A DNA stretch of 64,000 nt from contig CM070910.1 in assembly GCA_036417435.1 (NCBI GenBank), positions 20,091,501-20,155,500 of the forward strand, read 5' to 3'. The position numbers and the translations under genes are program-made. The notes below the pieces were generated by a model, which was not told where the DNA came from, did not search any database, and saw only the letters and a list, made by a program, of their open reading frames with translations. The stretch comes from Inia geoffrensis. Taxonomy: Eukaryota > Chordata > Mammalia > Artiodactyla > Iniidae. Shown one piece after another: positions 12,389 to 23,350 of this stretch (within the stretch, counting starts at the first letter, position 1; each line of letters starts with the position of its first letter).

Positions 12389-12844
12389 ATGATAGAGCAT
12401 TCTTTTCAGAATGTGGGGAACTTGCCACCGGCTGTTCTTAGCTCTGAGGCCTCAGCTATGAGTGAAACAGCAAGAATCTTACCTAACATCCTGTTACACA
12501 CATATTCTCTATTCAGGACCCATTCCATAAAGGTCTCTGTGGGCTTATCTGCCTTCCCTTGTCCATCCCATCCAGGTATCTACTCAGGGTCTGCATTCGT
12601 GCAATGCTGCTCACCTTGCTCTACAGTTACTTGGACTGAAACTAATACCTCTGAATGCCAGTCTCTCGTGGCTACTGGAAAGACCACGTGTCATACCCAG
12701 CTTGCGGCACACCCACCAATCTTTAAAAAGAAGCCCATTACCCTTAGTGTGAAAACAGGGCTTCTTTCCTTGAAAATCTGGAAATATGTCCCAGGGATGC
12801 TTAGGCTGCTAGCAGAGGTGAGAAAACAAATTCCCAGCACATAA
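12389..12844 (+). other. Longest non-repeat open frame, probably not coding
   Basis: The frame is open from 12287, but that start is TTG; the first ATG is at 12389, giving 151 codons to the TAA at 12842-12844. Composition is unremarkable (Ser/Thr/Pro-rich) with no recognisable domain, signal peptide or transmembrane segment. Neither end looks like a spliced exon. Frames of this length can occur by chance in 64 kb; listed only as a candidate. Confidence 0.12.
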
Positions 12845-13191
12845 AATGGTTATTAAGACAAATATAATCAGCATTTACCACGGAGAGTCCACTTTCTGCA
12901 GGTATATATTAAATACAGGAGAGAGATATCGAGAGAGAGCACAATTTGTCAGGGGGCTGCAGTGTGGCAGATTGTGTAATGGTGAAATGAGAGGGAGGGA
13001 GGTAAAGAGAGGAAGAGTTTGTTTTGGTTCGGTTTGCTTTTGGGGGTTGTTTGTTTTTGAAACTCAGTGGTCCTTAGGATTGACCAGAAAACCTGAGTGA
13101 GGAAGGGAGATGTACATCTCCTCAGACGAGGCACTGCTTAGAAAATAATGAGCCAGAATTTTTTTCTGCCACGACTGGAACTCCTCAAAAG
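12845..13191. other. Unassigned sequence
   Basis: No gene recognised. It contains a purine-rich run (gagagggagggaggtaaagag) near 12989 and a T/G-rich stretch near 13020-13065. Short frames on both strands here have no support. Confidence 0.5.
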
Positions 13192-13205
13192 TAAAGAGGA
13201 AAATA

Positions 13206-13321
13206 GGAGTTTCCCTGGTGGTCCAGCAGTTAAGACTCCACACTTCCACTTCAGGGGGTGCGGGTTGCATCCCTGGTTGGGGAACTAAGATCCCACATGC
13301 CGTACGGTGCAGCCAAAAAAA
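13206..13321 (+). mobile_element. tRNA-derived SINE, minimal form
   Basis: The head 'tttccctggtggtccagcag' and tail 'gcagccaaaaaaa' frame a roughly 116-bp element: the tRNA-like part only, without the longer GC-rich body. TSDs of 13 bp with one mismatch lie at 13192-13204 and 13322-13334. The B-box region reads 'gggttgcatccc', so it is degenerate. Older than the short GC-rich CHR copies. Confidence 0.9.
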
Positions 13322-13514
13322 TAAAGAGAAAAATGTTTTCTAGACCTTTCCATTTTGGTAAACACATTAACTTTCACATAATTTTATTTAAAAAAAAATC
13401 ATCTCAATGGCAGAGCAGAATTGGTTGGTAGAGAAGTCACCCAGCATGAATATTACTGGCAAGGATCCAGCTTCTGGAATGATGTTATTTCAACATTCTC
13501 AATAATATCATACT

Positions 13515-13640
13515 TAGAATTTTAACAGAGATTTTGTTGAATTCCTACTATGTGCAAGGCATAGTGTTGGTAGAAGAGATAATCATATAGAATATATATG
13601 CTATGAGCATTCACCCTGGGGGAGCTATAAAGAAGTAATT
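13515..13640 (-). repeat. L2 LINE 3'-end fragment
   Basis: 'ttgttgaattcctactatg', 'tgcaaggcatagtgttgg' and 'gagcattcaccctgggg' correspond to the antisense L2 tail. Ancient and non-coding. Confidence 0.55.
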
Positions 13641-14964
13641 GCATAAAGAAAACTTACCCTTTACCTTAGTATCTTCAGAAATTTCCACTTTGCCAACTTA
13701 AGAGACAAAACTTTACCTCTTCATCATTCTAAATCAAGAGTTTTGAATATATTTAACACTTTTTTTTTTTTTAAGAGGGTGCTGGAAAGGAAAGGAAGGC
13801 AATGTAGAAAAGGAGACCAACAAGTAGATTCAATAATTTACCACCAGAAGTTTCCTCAGAGCCGCCAGTAAATCTCTTACAGAGTACATGATTAATATTT
13901 ATGAGTGAGACACTGTAGGGCCTACATCTGCCATTGCTTGGTAATTCACTTAATTTCTCTAAGGTTCCATTTTCTTAGCACTGTGGTAGAGTCAACTGAC
14001 CCCAGTCCCTTGGGCAAGAGGGACTGGGTTTGGTGGGGAAGAAGAAAAAATTTGAAACTTTAGAAAATTAATCAGAGGCGGGTCATCTTTCTTGGATGGC
14101 AAAACGAAACAGGTTTGCACCTAGTAGAAGCTCTGGTAACTTGATCCAAGTCCAGGAAACAGTCAAAGGCCCTCGCAATAATGCCAGAGTTTTATCGTTC
14201 TCAAGAGGCAGGGTGACTATTTTTTCTGCCTCAGATATTTGACTGTATTATCGCAGAGAGAGTAATCTGGACTGTGATAACATGTGCCAGCATTCCAGGT
14301 AAATTTGTGAGTAAATTTACTTGGTTCATCTCTGGTGAGGAGACTGAAGTGATCTGAAGTTCCTATCTCCATCAGCACTGGCAGGACCACGGCCCACAGT
14401 CTTGCCTCTGAATAATTCATGACTGTGCAGACAAGAGCCTCTTGAATTAATAATTGGGCTAAGGTTTAGGAAGGTCGAAAGGGTGGTGGAGGGTAATGGA
14501 GATTCTCAAGGAAAGGTGTAGCAGACTGGAGAAAGGACTGACGGGGAGGCAACAGGGATGAAAGAGATCAGGAAAGAGAGAGCTTTGCATGGTTCACCCT
14601 TCTTTTGAAGGCCAAGTCCTTAGACAGAGATACACTCTCCTCTGTTAGAAATCTTCAACCTCCATGAGAGCTGGGTGTGTGATGGGTTGGAGAAGACTGA
14701 CAGGATGGTGGCAAGAAGGAGGGTGATGCCCAGGGGGAAATGACCACCTGCCCCCTCATTTGCAAAGGCTTGATCACAGATGGAACTGAGGAGGAACTCC
14801 TCCATCCCCACCCAATCCCACCCACATCCTGGCGTTTTCTAAGCAGGGCCACCAGTGACCTACAGAGTGGGGAGTCCCACGGAACTGCAGCAGCAGAGAA
14901 GGTACGACTGGCCCACGTGGCTGCCTGCCAGTTTAGTAAGGAGCACTCTTCAAGACCAGAATAA
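13641..14964. other. Unassigned sequence
   Basis: No gene recognised. A possible MIR trace lies at 13920-13985 ('cacttaatttctctaaggt'). Overlapping opposite-strand frames at 14655-15005 (116 codons minus) and 14740-14964 (74 plus) carry no domain signal. Confidence 0.45.
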
Positions 14965-15055
14965 TAAATCTTTGAAGGTACACTGTGAGTATCAAATGAG
15001 ACCATTTAGGTGAAAACGCTTGTCACTCCATAAAGTACTACACAAAGATATTATT
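14965..15055 (+). repeat. MIR SINE 3' fragment
   Basis: 'gagtatcaaatgagacc', 'gtgaaaacgctt' and 'cataaagtactacacaaag' resemble the MIR 3' half (gattaaatgag...aaagcgctt...). Short and diverged, so tentative. Confidence 0.4.
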
Positions 15056-15329
15056 TTCAATTATGTACTAGTCACTCAATCACATACATCTTGCTACAAA
15101 GTTACTGGTTTGACCTTCTGTCTCTAATTCCAAAGGAATCTTTTTTAATGCCTACATATTATGATTTTGAGTTGAAAGCCACCTGGATTAGGTGCGTAGT
15201 TTTTTTCTTTTCTTCCTTTTTTCTTAGGTATATATTCTTTATTAACCAGTTGGCTTGTGCCCAAGATAGACTAGGACAGACATCTGAAGCCCAGAGCATA
15301 AATAAGGAGGAACTGTGTTCCTTTACTGA

Positions 15330-15440
15330 GCTGTTTTGGAGCATCTACTTTGTCCCGGACAGTGTGAGAAGTACCAGAGACAAAAAAATAAATGAACAAT
15401 TTGTACTCTCAGGAGACCTCAGTCTGGGAGAGGAGACAAA
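15330..15440 (-). repeat. L2 LINE 3'-end fragment
   Basis: 'gagcatctactttgtcc', 'accagagacaaaaaaataaa' and 'ctcaggagacctcagtctgg' match the antisense L2 3' end. The 120-codon plus frame over it (15091-15453) is a chance reading of diverged repeat. Confidence 0.5.
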
Positions 15441-15764
15441 ACAATTCAGCTGAGCTTAGGGCAGGCTGGGTTAGGACAGAGGATCACTCTTCTTAGGAAC
15501 AGGCCACAGAGAAACACTGTATTCCAAGGAGCTGGCCTGCTTATGTGGACAGCAGGGTCAGCATAACACCCATGCCTATGAAAAGGGAATGAAAATTGGT
15601 TGCCTAGTGATTGAGACTGGCAGGTCTGCTGTTGCCAAGAACTAGATTACATAATTAGGAACTCGGGGTTCAAGAAACAGAAACCTTGTGTAGAATATGG
15701 TGTGTGGGGAGTGAGCAGCAAAATATTAATAAACATGAGAATAAAGAAAACAAATCTCAACCAT
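15441..15764. other. Unassigned sequence
   Basis: No gene, RNA or repeat recognised. Confidence 0.5.
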
Positions 15765-16030
15765 GCAGAGTGGTACTGTATGGTCGATTAGAGTTTGGGC
15801 TTTAAATCAGGCCACCGACATTTGAATTCCAAGTTCTGCTCCTACTCACTGTGTGACGTTGGGCAAGCTATTTAACCTTTCTAGCCTCGCTTTTCTCATC
15901 TTTAAAATGGGGTTAACGAAAGTACCTACTTCAAAGAATTGCTTTGTGGATTAAAGAGAAAATCCTTGAAAAAGTTTTAAAACAGTTTGGGCAAAAAGTG
16001 GGAGCTCAGTAAATGTTATCATTCATCAGT
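15765..16030 (+). repeat. MIR SINE, near full length
   Basis: The best MIR in the window. In order: 'agagtttgggctttaaatc', 'ttccaagttctgctc', 'ctcactgtgtgacgttgggc', 'aagctatttaacctttctag', 'ctcatctttaaaatggggtt', 'gtggattaaagaga', 'gctcagtaaatgttatcatt'. About 265 bp, plus orientation. An inactive relic of early mammals; MIRs are often co-opted as enhancers, but nothing here shows that. Confidence 0.92.
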
Positions 16031-17999
16031 GTTATGTTTCTATGCTTCAGGGAAAGCTAAATGGCAAGAATTCTTGGGAAGGAAAATCAATCTCAGGCAG
16101 GCAGGCCTCATGAAGTTTGGAATATTAGGAACTGGTAAGTCACGGAGAACCTGAGCAGTGCTAAAGACCAAGTTATTTTGTTTCCCCCCCACCTACCCCC
16201 ACCTCAGCTATGGATCTATCTGTTTTCACCCGTCTTCAGCACTAACACGACTCAACGTTCCTCCCTGAACCTGCATCTACTGCTTCTTTCCTTGACTTTA
16301 TTGCTCCTGCCTTACAGCTTCTGCTTGTTTATGACGTCCCCATGCTGCTCTGTGTGACACTTCTGCCCCCAATACCCACTCCCAGTTCTCTCTGTATTTT
16401 ACGTTCAGATTTCCTAAGAGAGGGTCAAATTGGTCACTGATATCCCTGTCAGGCAAGACAGTCCTATGAGCCCCTTAATAGGTGTCTGGCAAGTCAAATG
16501 GGCTCATGTGAGTTGGGCATTTGCTCCTGGTGCATTCAGTACTGGCCAGGATGAGGGCACTGGGTAGAGCAGAGTACGTTCACCTGAGTATAAGGATACA
16601 CTTAGGTCTGCTTCCCACTGGACGGCTTACGCCAGAACCTCCCAGAAGTGGACACTGGCTCCCTGAAGGAATGTGAGGCTGAATTCTAGTTCACCAGTAC
16701 CTCCAACCACCGTCTGTTAGGAAAAGGTAACCAAACACTTTTTTAAGTGCACAAAACACAAAATAAAACACCAGTATCTTCTGAATTTCAAACACAATAA
16801 TTAATTCGGTTGAAGTCATTCTTAGCCATCGTATCTCCTGTATTACAGAACCTGTGTCCTCTTTTATCCAAGAATCCAAGACGCTGTTAAATTTTTGTCT
16901 AAATTTTAGTCTCTAAAGCGTGTAATTTTCCTTCTCTGTAAAATGAGATGATTGCACAATACTGATCTTGACAATGACGCTCTGACATTCTATAATCTAC
17001 AACTCTCTGTAACATGTCCTGTGTTGCAGCCTGCATCTATCATCTGTGGGGTCCAGAGCGAGAGTACAAATGGAATTCCACATACATAATGCAGCGTAAT
17101 ATCATAGCACAAAAGCTCTATAAATAAAGGGAAAAAAGCAGCTAAATGAAATATGTTTGATAACATACCTTTAAAAGACCTGGGAGAATAAATTTGAATT
17201 TAGAATTCCTGGACTGCTTAGAGTCCCAGAATGTGGCAGCACTGGGAGAGCCAGCCCCTCCCTGCCCAGGCCCCCAGCTTACAGCCTGTTTCCCAGGCTC
17301 TGTCCTGCATGATGAGGGGTCTGGTGCACACACGTGGACCCCACTAATCCATATATGCAGCTCCCTTACCCCATCCCCCATCCCCCAAACCACTGCTCCT
17401 TGGCCATGCCTGGGGCCTAGAGGTATACACGCTGTCAGTGGTCTGGTTAAAATGGACAGATGTGGGGGCGTGGCTCTAGGCCATTTGAGCAGAGAATTTG
17501 GGGATCCTAGGGATTTCACGTGTAGTATAGAAAGGAGGGCGGGGGCTCTAGGCAGGCACATCCTCTTGGCCTCCCAAACTCCTCTGGCTTAACCAGAGTA
17601 GGGCCAGAGCAGGACCCTCTAAAGGATGGCTCCCCAAGCAAGGGCCACTCTTACCTATGTCTCAGAGGGGTACTACACCGCCCATGACTCCCTGGCCCAC
17701 ACTTATCAAATTAAGGCAAATAAGCTACCAGGTAACTATTTTGTCCCTAATTCATTTTTCTGACCGTGAAATTCTATGCAACTAACCTAATAAAGGGATA
17801 AATAGAAACATTTTAGGGAATAATGGGTTTATTTGGTAAACTTCTGTTTGCATTCTACTGTGTTCAAAGCTGCCAGAAAGAAACTTCCTTTGTCTCTACA
17901 GTGATAAGGGCTCTTCCCAATTCAATTCCCCTGAAGTGTGACCTTCTAGATTTCATGAGGAATCCTGATTTTATAAATTTCTGAATTACAAATTTCAGA
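16031..17999. other. Unassigned sequence
   Basis: No gene recognised. A weak MIR-like segment lies at 16925-16970 ('cttctctgtaaaatgagatg'). The opposed frames at 17142-17561 (minus, 139 codons) and 17194-17592 (plus, 132 codons) fall in a locally C-rich stretch that is poor in stop codons on both strands; neither shows a domain. Confidence 0.5.
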
Positions 18000-18115
18000 A
18001 ATTCTGAACAATGAGACAAAAAGAGGTGACATGGTTTGACCACAGTAGCTTGGAAGTGGTCACACAGGATTCAAGCCAAATCTGACCAACTCCAAAGTCC
18101 AGATCCATAACTATT
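18000..18115 (-). repeat. MIR SINE fragment
   Basis: 'gacatggtttgaccacag', 'ggtcacacaggattcaagcc' and 'accaactccaaagtcc' match the antisense MIR core (ggtcacacagctagtaagtggcagagccgggattcgaacc). Diverged. Confidence 0.6.
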
Positions 18116-18365
18116 CTCAATTCTCATGAGATGAAATATGTTCAAACGACCTCTGGCCACGTTTCACCTTACCGGCATAAGTCAAATCATCCGAAAACAT
18201 TTTGATTTTGCAAAGTAATATGTTTTATGCACAACTGAATTCCTGTGTCATGCATGAATGCAAAATGAAAAGAAGTATGTCTTTAAATTCAAATCAGTGG
18301 GTTTTCTGCAGTGACAGCAACCAAAACGAGATTATGGAGTAGACTGGACATAAGCAACACACTTC

Positions 18366-18623
18366 GGGTGTCACTGTCTCCTGTCACCCCCAGATGGGAC
18401 CATCTAGTTTCAGGAAAACAAGCTCAGGGCTCCCCCTGATTCTGCATTATGGTGAGCTGTATAATTATTTCATTATATATTACAATGTAATAATAATAGA
18501 AATAAAGTGCCCAATAAATGTAATGCGCTTGAATCATCCTGAAACCATCCCCCCCAACCAGTCCATGGAAAAATTGTCTTCCATGAAACCAGTCCCTGGT
18601 GCCAAAAATGTTGGGGACCGCTG
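18366..18623 (-). mobile_element. hAT-type DNA transposon fragment
   Basis: Read antisense, the element starts 'cagcggtccccaacatttt' then 'ggcaccagggactggtttc', a terminus common in mammalian genomes that I take to be hAT (Charlie-like). The match continues through 'aatcatcctgaaaccatcc', the 'ataataatagaaataaagtg' stretch and 'cccccagatgggacc'. About 258 bp; the other end is missing. No transposase remains. Confidence 0.7.
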
Positions 18624-19149
18624 TTCTGAGATACTGTGGGTTAGGACTGCAACATAAGAATTTGAAGAGGTGGAAGACACAATTCAGTCCGACTTGTCTC
18701 ACTCTTTCTGTTTCTTTCTCTCTTCTTTCCTCCTTATATCTCTTCTTTCAAGTCTTTTTTTTTTTTCATTTTCTCACTCCTATTTATTCTCTCTACTAAG
18801 TTTACAAATTATACTCTCTATACGCTAGGTCTTTTAACATGACTACTCACTACTTTCAAGGTCAAGGTCTTCCAGTTTCCTGGAGAATACCAGGTTCTTT
18901 GAACACTTGAACTCTAGTCATCTCTTCCCAATTTATATGTTGTTTCTGTCCAACATTTTAGTTTCATCTTGTTTTATAACCCCAATTAGAAGTTATTAAC
19001 ATTGTTTTTTGAAGTCAGAATTTGTTAGATTCACCCTATATTTACTACTTTCATATATAGAGTCAGACCTCCCATCTGGGATTATTTGGTTTCTACCTAA
19101 AGTACATCCTTTAGAAATGCCCTCAGTGAAAGTCTACTGTAATTAACAC
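18624..19149. other. Pyrimidine-rich unassigned sequence
   Basis: Pyrimidine-rich on the plus strand (ttctttctctcttctttcc near 18713). It may be the diverged upstream part of the L1 that becomes recognisable from about 19150. No gene. Confidence 0.4.
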
Positions 19150-19416
19150 TTTCAATTTTCAACTTGACTGAAAACATCTGTATTACTCCCTTGTTATTGA
19201 AAGGTAGTTTCTTTGAGTGTAGAATTCTAAATTTACAGGGTTTGGTTTTTTTATTCTCAGCATATTGAAGATAATATTCCTCTGTATTTTAACCTTTTTA
19301 TTGCTATTGAGATATTAACCTTCTGTCTAACTGTTTTCATATGAGGTGATTGATCTTTTCTCTCTCCATGTATTTAAGAACTAGAGTATCACTGATACTC
19401 TCCACTATGATGTGTC

Positions 19417-19635
19417 TTTTTTTTTTTTTTTTTTTTTTTTGCGGTACGCGGGCCTCTCACTGATTTGGCCTCTCCCTTTGAGGGAGCAACAGGCTCCGGA
19501 CGCGCAGGCTCAGCGGCCACGGCTCACGGGCCCAGCTGCTCCGCGGCATGTGGGACCTTCCCGGACTGGGGCACGAACCCGAGTCCCCTGCATCGGCAGG
19601 CAGACTCTCAACCACTGCGCCACCAGGGAAGCCCC
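19417..19635 (-). mobile_element. CHR-family SINE, short young subtype
   Basis: Antisense copy: a T-run (the A-tail) of about 24 at 19417-19440, then 'gcggtacgcgggcc' and, at the far end, 'gcgccaccagggaagcccc'. A TSD (tgatgtgtcttttt) lies at 19408-19421 and 19636-19649; the T-run overlaps the left copy. The long tail and near-consensus body imply a recent insertion into the old L1. Overlapping frames on both strands are by-products. Confidence 0.96.
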
Positions 19636-20034
19636 TGATGTGTCTTTTTATTTGCCCCACTGGTAATTATGGATTTGAGGTTTGAGGTCTTTTAACAGTT
19701 CTTAAAATTCTCAGTCATCATCTCTTCAAATATTTCTTCTTCTGTATTCCTCTCTATTTATTCCTCTCTATTATCTCCTTCTGGGATTAGGTACATAACC
19801 GAAATTCTCACTGTATGTTCCAAATTCATTAACTGCTTTTGTTTTCTCTCTGGGTTGACATATGGAAAATTTTTTCAAAACCACATTCTATTTTCTTGAT
19901 TCTATCTTTAGCTGTTTCTAAACTTCTAATTAACTCATCAACTCTTTCAGTTCAGTTATAATATTTTCAATTTGTAGAAATTTGCTGTTTGACAAAACTT
20001 TTTAGTCATTTTTATAGTTTCTTGATATTTGCTG

Positions 20035-20248
20035 TTTTTTTTTTTTTTTTTTTTTGCGGTACGCGGGCCTCTCACTGCTGTGGCCTCTCCCGTTGTGGAG
20101 CAACAGGCTCCGGATGGGCAGGCTCAGCGGCCATGGCTCACAGGCCCAGCCGCTCCGTGGCATGTGGGATCTTCCCGGACCGGGGCACGAACCCGTGTCC
20201 CCTGCATCGGCAGGTGGGCTCTCAACCACTGCACCACCAGGGAAGCCC
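20035..20248 (-). mobile_element. CHR-family SINE, short young subtype
   Basis: Antisense copy with a T-run of about 21, then 'gcggtacgcgggcc' and the end 'caccaccagggaagccc'. The probable TSD (tttcttgatattt at 20018-20030; tttcctgatattt at 20251-20263) has one mismatch. It is 400 bp from the previous copy, in the same host L1 and the same orientation. Confidence 0.95.
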
Positions 20249-20495
20249 TATTTCCTGATATTTTAAGAGTATATTTTAAATCTTAAATAATGTTAAATAT
20301 ATTTATTTTATATTTTCAGTCTGATAATTGTTAATACCTGAAATTTTCATGTTTGTTCTACTGACTCTTGGTTGTCCTTGTTCTCACTGATGGTGAATTG
20401 CTTCTTTGCATATTTTGTGATTTTTTTTAAAGTTTATTTCCTTATTTATTTTTGTCTAAGGGTCAAATCTAAGACTACTTTAAATAAAATTTTTG

Positions 20496-20713
20496 TTTTT
20501 GTTTTTGTTTTTCTTGTTTTTGCGGTATGCAGGCCTCTCACTGTTGTGGCCTCTCCCGCTGCGGAGCACAGGCTCCGGACGCGCAGGCCCAGCGGCCATG
20601 GCTCACGGGCCCAGCTGCTCCGCAGCATATGAGATCCTCCCGGACTGGGGCATGAACCCGTGTCCCCTGCATCGGCAGGCGGACTCTCAACCACTGCGCC
20701 ACCAGGGAAGCCC
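20496..20713 (-). mobile_element. CHR-family SINE, short young subtype
   Basis: Antisense copy whose A-tail has become a (GTTTTT)n-like simple repeat (20496-20520). The body begins 'gcggtatgcaggcc' and ends 'gcgccaccagggaagccc'. A perfect 15-bp TSD, taaataaaatttttg, lies at 20481-20495 and 20714-20728. The decayed tail suggests it is somewhat older than its two neighbours. Confidence 0.96.
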
Positions 20714-20959
20714 TAAATAAAATTTTTGGTTTGAGGTTTTCAAACACATCTATGGGCAGACTTGTGATTATGAATTCTCAGGAGGGGTTTATATTTTTTT
20801 CTTCACCCTGAAACAAGATTTAGGCAGGCATTTTCCCTTGCTGTTTTATGCCTGAATATACTCAAAATCTAATTATTTTTATGTGATGTGTGATGATTAC
20901 CATAGGAAGATCATAAATTTGGAATGTGAGAGATCTGATGGGAATTACCTATTAATTAG

Positions 20960-21092
20960 GTATGCTGCAAATAGCAACCTAACATCTGTGAATGTGGATA
21001 ACAACGTTTACCTCACAAGTCTACTTTAAAGACTGAATGAAATATGTGTGTGTGTAATATCAGGCATAGAGTAGACCCACAATGTTAGCTTC
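20960..21092 (+). repeat. MIR SINE 3' fragment
   Basis: 'aacatctgtgaatgtggata', 'tttacctcacaagtctac', 'aaagactgaatgaaatat' and 'atcaggcatagagtagaccc' follow the MIR 3' half (tcatctgtaaaatggggata...tacctcatagggtt...gattaaatgag...). Includes a short (TG)n near 21045. Confidence 0.6.
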
Positions 21093-21387
21093 CTTACTTA
21101 GGGAATGCTCATGTTTCACACATGTCATTATTTTTGCAAACGTCACCTGCAAATAAATCTTCCTTTGCCAGTTAGGAAATAGGAAAAACAATCTCAGTCC
21201 CTCTTCTCTTTTTCAATCTTTATTCATGCAGCTTCCCATCTACTGACAATGCTCTAGTTACAAGCTACAATAGAACAGATTTATCTTCCTAGAAGTACAA
21301 TTCCTACATCAGGGTAGGTAGCCAATAAAAGTAAAGTATTACTAAAATAAAAGTTATTCTTCCATAGGGAGCTGTTTGGGATGAGAG

Positions 21388-21391
<4 letters not shown>

Positions 21392-21426
<35 letters not shown>
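21392..21426. repeat. (CA)n microsatellite
   Basis: About 17 uninterrupted CA units. Likely length-polymorphic. Confidence 0.98.
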
Positions 21427-21427
<1 letters not shown>

Positions 21428-22794
21428 TTATTTCAACTTGCCTCTCAAACTCTGTAAAAACTCTTGATTCCTAGACATCAAAAAATCAGGTGAATTTAGT
21501 TTGGGGGTTTTTGTCTCCTATCTAAGTTTAAACCAAACAAACTTCATCTCTGTGGAATACTGTAGGAGACATAGTTAAAGATTTAGAAATTATTACATCT
21601 CTTAAATTTATAACAAGTATTCCAACAAACAGAACTCCTCAAATTGGATAACTTACTCAGTTGGAATTTTTTTGGCATTTAACTTTAGAGGGAAGATACA
21701 AGAGAAAATTAACTCATACTAGTAATTAAGGGTCCAAAAACTGAAAATTTCAGATAATGTCCTTGGGTTTGTAAAAATTTATTCCAGTCTTTCACAGTTT
21801 TTATATTTGTGACTATAATTCTAGAAAATAAGAACTAATATTCATGGCATAAAGGCATGGGAAAATCCCCCAGTGTTTAAGGGAAATAGGATTAGTGTTT
21901 ACAGAGTATTAAATGTACTAAATATGTAGAATGTACATGTTCATATTAGAAAGAGCTCACCTAATGTTGATACATTAACAAACACTAATATGTATATATT
22001 TATAAGCATATAATATATCATAATCTGTATCATGTCTCTTCATTCAAACTCAAGTCTAAGAAGACCTATTCTTAAATACTGCAGAGGTCCTGAATTCTAA
22101 GATGGTAAGAGAGTTCTCTTCCTCTTGATTAAAAGGAACCTTGGATCTCTGAGCAGTGAGATAGCAGAACATCTCTGAGACCTTCTCTTTCTGGAGTTGG
22201 AACAGTTCTGTCTTTATTGAATTTAGTAACAGATGCTCTTCTACTCAGAATTCTAAAAGGCTAGGCAACCATAGCATTAGGTATGAACCTAAACGAATTA
22301 ACCTTGCCACAAGCATCCGTCAACTATCAGGAGTACTAGGCCCAAACCTTCTTTGAGAAAGTGGTACCCCTTAAACATTTGTCTTTCATACCGTATTGTG
22401 GACACAGAACAGCCCTGCTTTGGGAATATTCTGATGCTCTTCCCTTTTTAGTGTCACTGAGCAATACAACAGAACACATCAAAGATCATTCAGAGGAAGA
22501 AAAGTGAAATCATAAAGAAGTCTGTCAACTGCAATACTCTGATGGATAAGGCAAGAGGGAAACATCTTTCAACTTACCCTGAAATGGTGATTGGTTTACT
22601 CTCTGAAGCATGAGGACTGAATTCCTTGCAATATTATTTCCGCTAGAATTCTGCTGTTGCCTTTTTACATCAAAAAAAAAAGGTTCCCTTTGTTAAGCTT
22701 AAAATATTTGTCTTAAAGAATCTTCCAGCAATGCAGGTTCATTATATAAGAATCCCAGCATGAGGCTAAAATGATTAAGGTCACGGTTATAAAT
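21427..22794. other. Unassigned sequence
   Basis: No gene, RNA or repeat recognised. AT-rich with dense stop codons in all frames. Confidence 0.5.
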
Positions 22795-23350
22795 TATTCA
22801 ATCTTCAGAAAGTATTTCTTGACCACTTACTTTGTGCCAGACCCTGCACAAGGAATTGAATACAGCAGTGTCCGGGGTGGAAACAGCTCCTAACGTCATG
22901 GAGTCTGCAGTCTAATAAAGAGGGAGATAGCTGAGTAATTACAACTAAAATGATGGTTATAAAAAATGTATAAGGTACAGTAATAACAAAATCTCAGGCA
23001 CCCTATCTTTGGAGATATCAGGCAAGATGTCTACTCCCAAAGTGACATTTAAGCTGAAATCTGAAGAAGGAGTGGAAACTGGTCACGTGAGTATGCAGGG
23101 AGGGGTGTTTCAGGGAGAGAAATTCCAGAAAGAGGGATGACTAGCTTGTGCAATTCAAAGACCATTGAGAAGGTCACTGTGCCTGGAGCACTATGAGCAA
23201 AGGGTGGTGGCAGAAAATGACCAGTGAACGTTAAGTCAGACTCTTTATGACCTTGGAGGCTCTTAAAATGTTGATCATTACTTTAGGGGCACTGTGAAGC
23301 TTTGAAGGTTTTAAGCAGGAGAATTAAATGACCAGATTTTAAAAGAGTGC
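22795..23350 (-). repeat. L2 LINE fragment
   Basis: Antisense L2 read from its 3' end inward: 'tgaccacttactttgtgcc', 'ggaattgaatacagcagtg', 'gacatttaagctgaaatctg', 'gaaattccagaaagaggga', 'gtgcctggagcactatgagc', 'gaaggttttaagcaggaga'. About 555 bp covering the last part of the reverse-transcriptase ORF region and the 3' UTR. No intact frame. Confidence 0.85.

Larger units (their letters stand above)
19150..20870 (-). mobile_element. Old L1 LINE, ORF1-region remains
   Basis: The plus strand is T-rich with antisense L1M/HAL1-type phrases: 'tagaattctaaatttacagg', 'cagcatattgaagataatat', 'tcatctcttcaaatatttc', 'ctccttctgggattaggtac', 'taactcatcaactctttcag'. It encodes nothing intact. Three young SINEs (19417-19635, 20035-20248, 20496-20713) sit within it. 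The subfamily and the exact ends are uncertain. Confidence 0.7.

Noticed and set aside
17142..17592. Opposed 139- and 132-codon frames
   Set aside because: They overlap on opposite strands in a C-rich stretch poor in stop codons; no domain, signal or splice structure on either.
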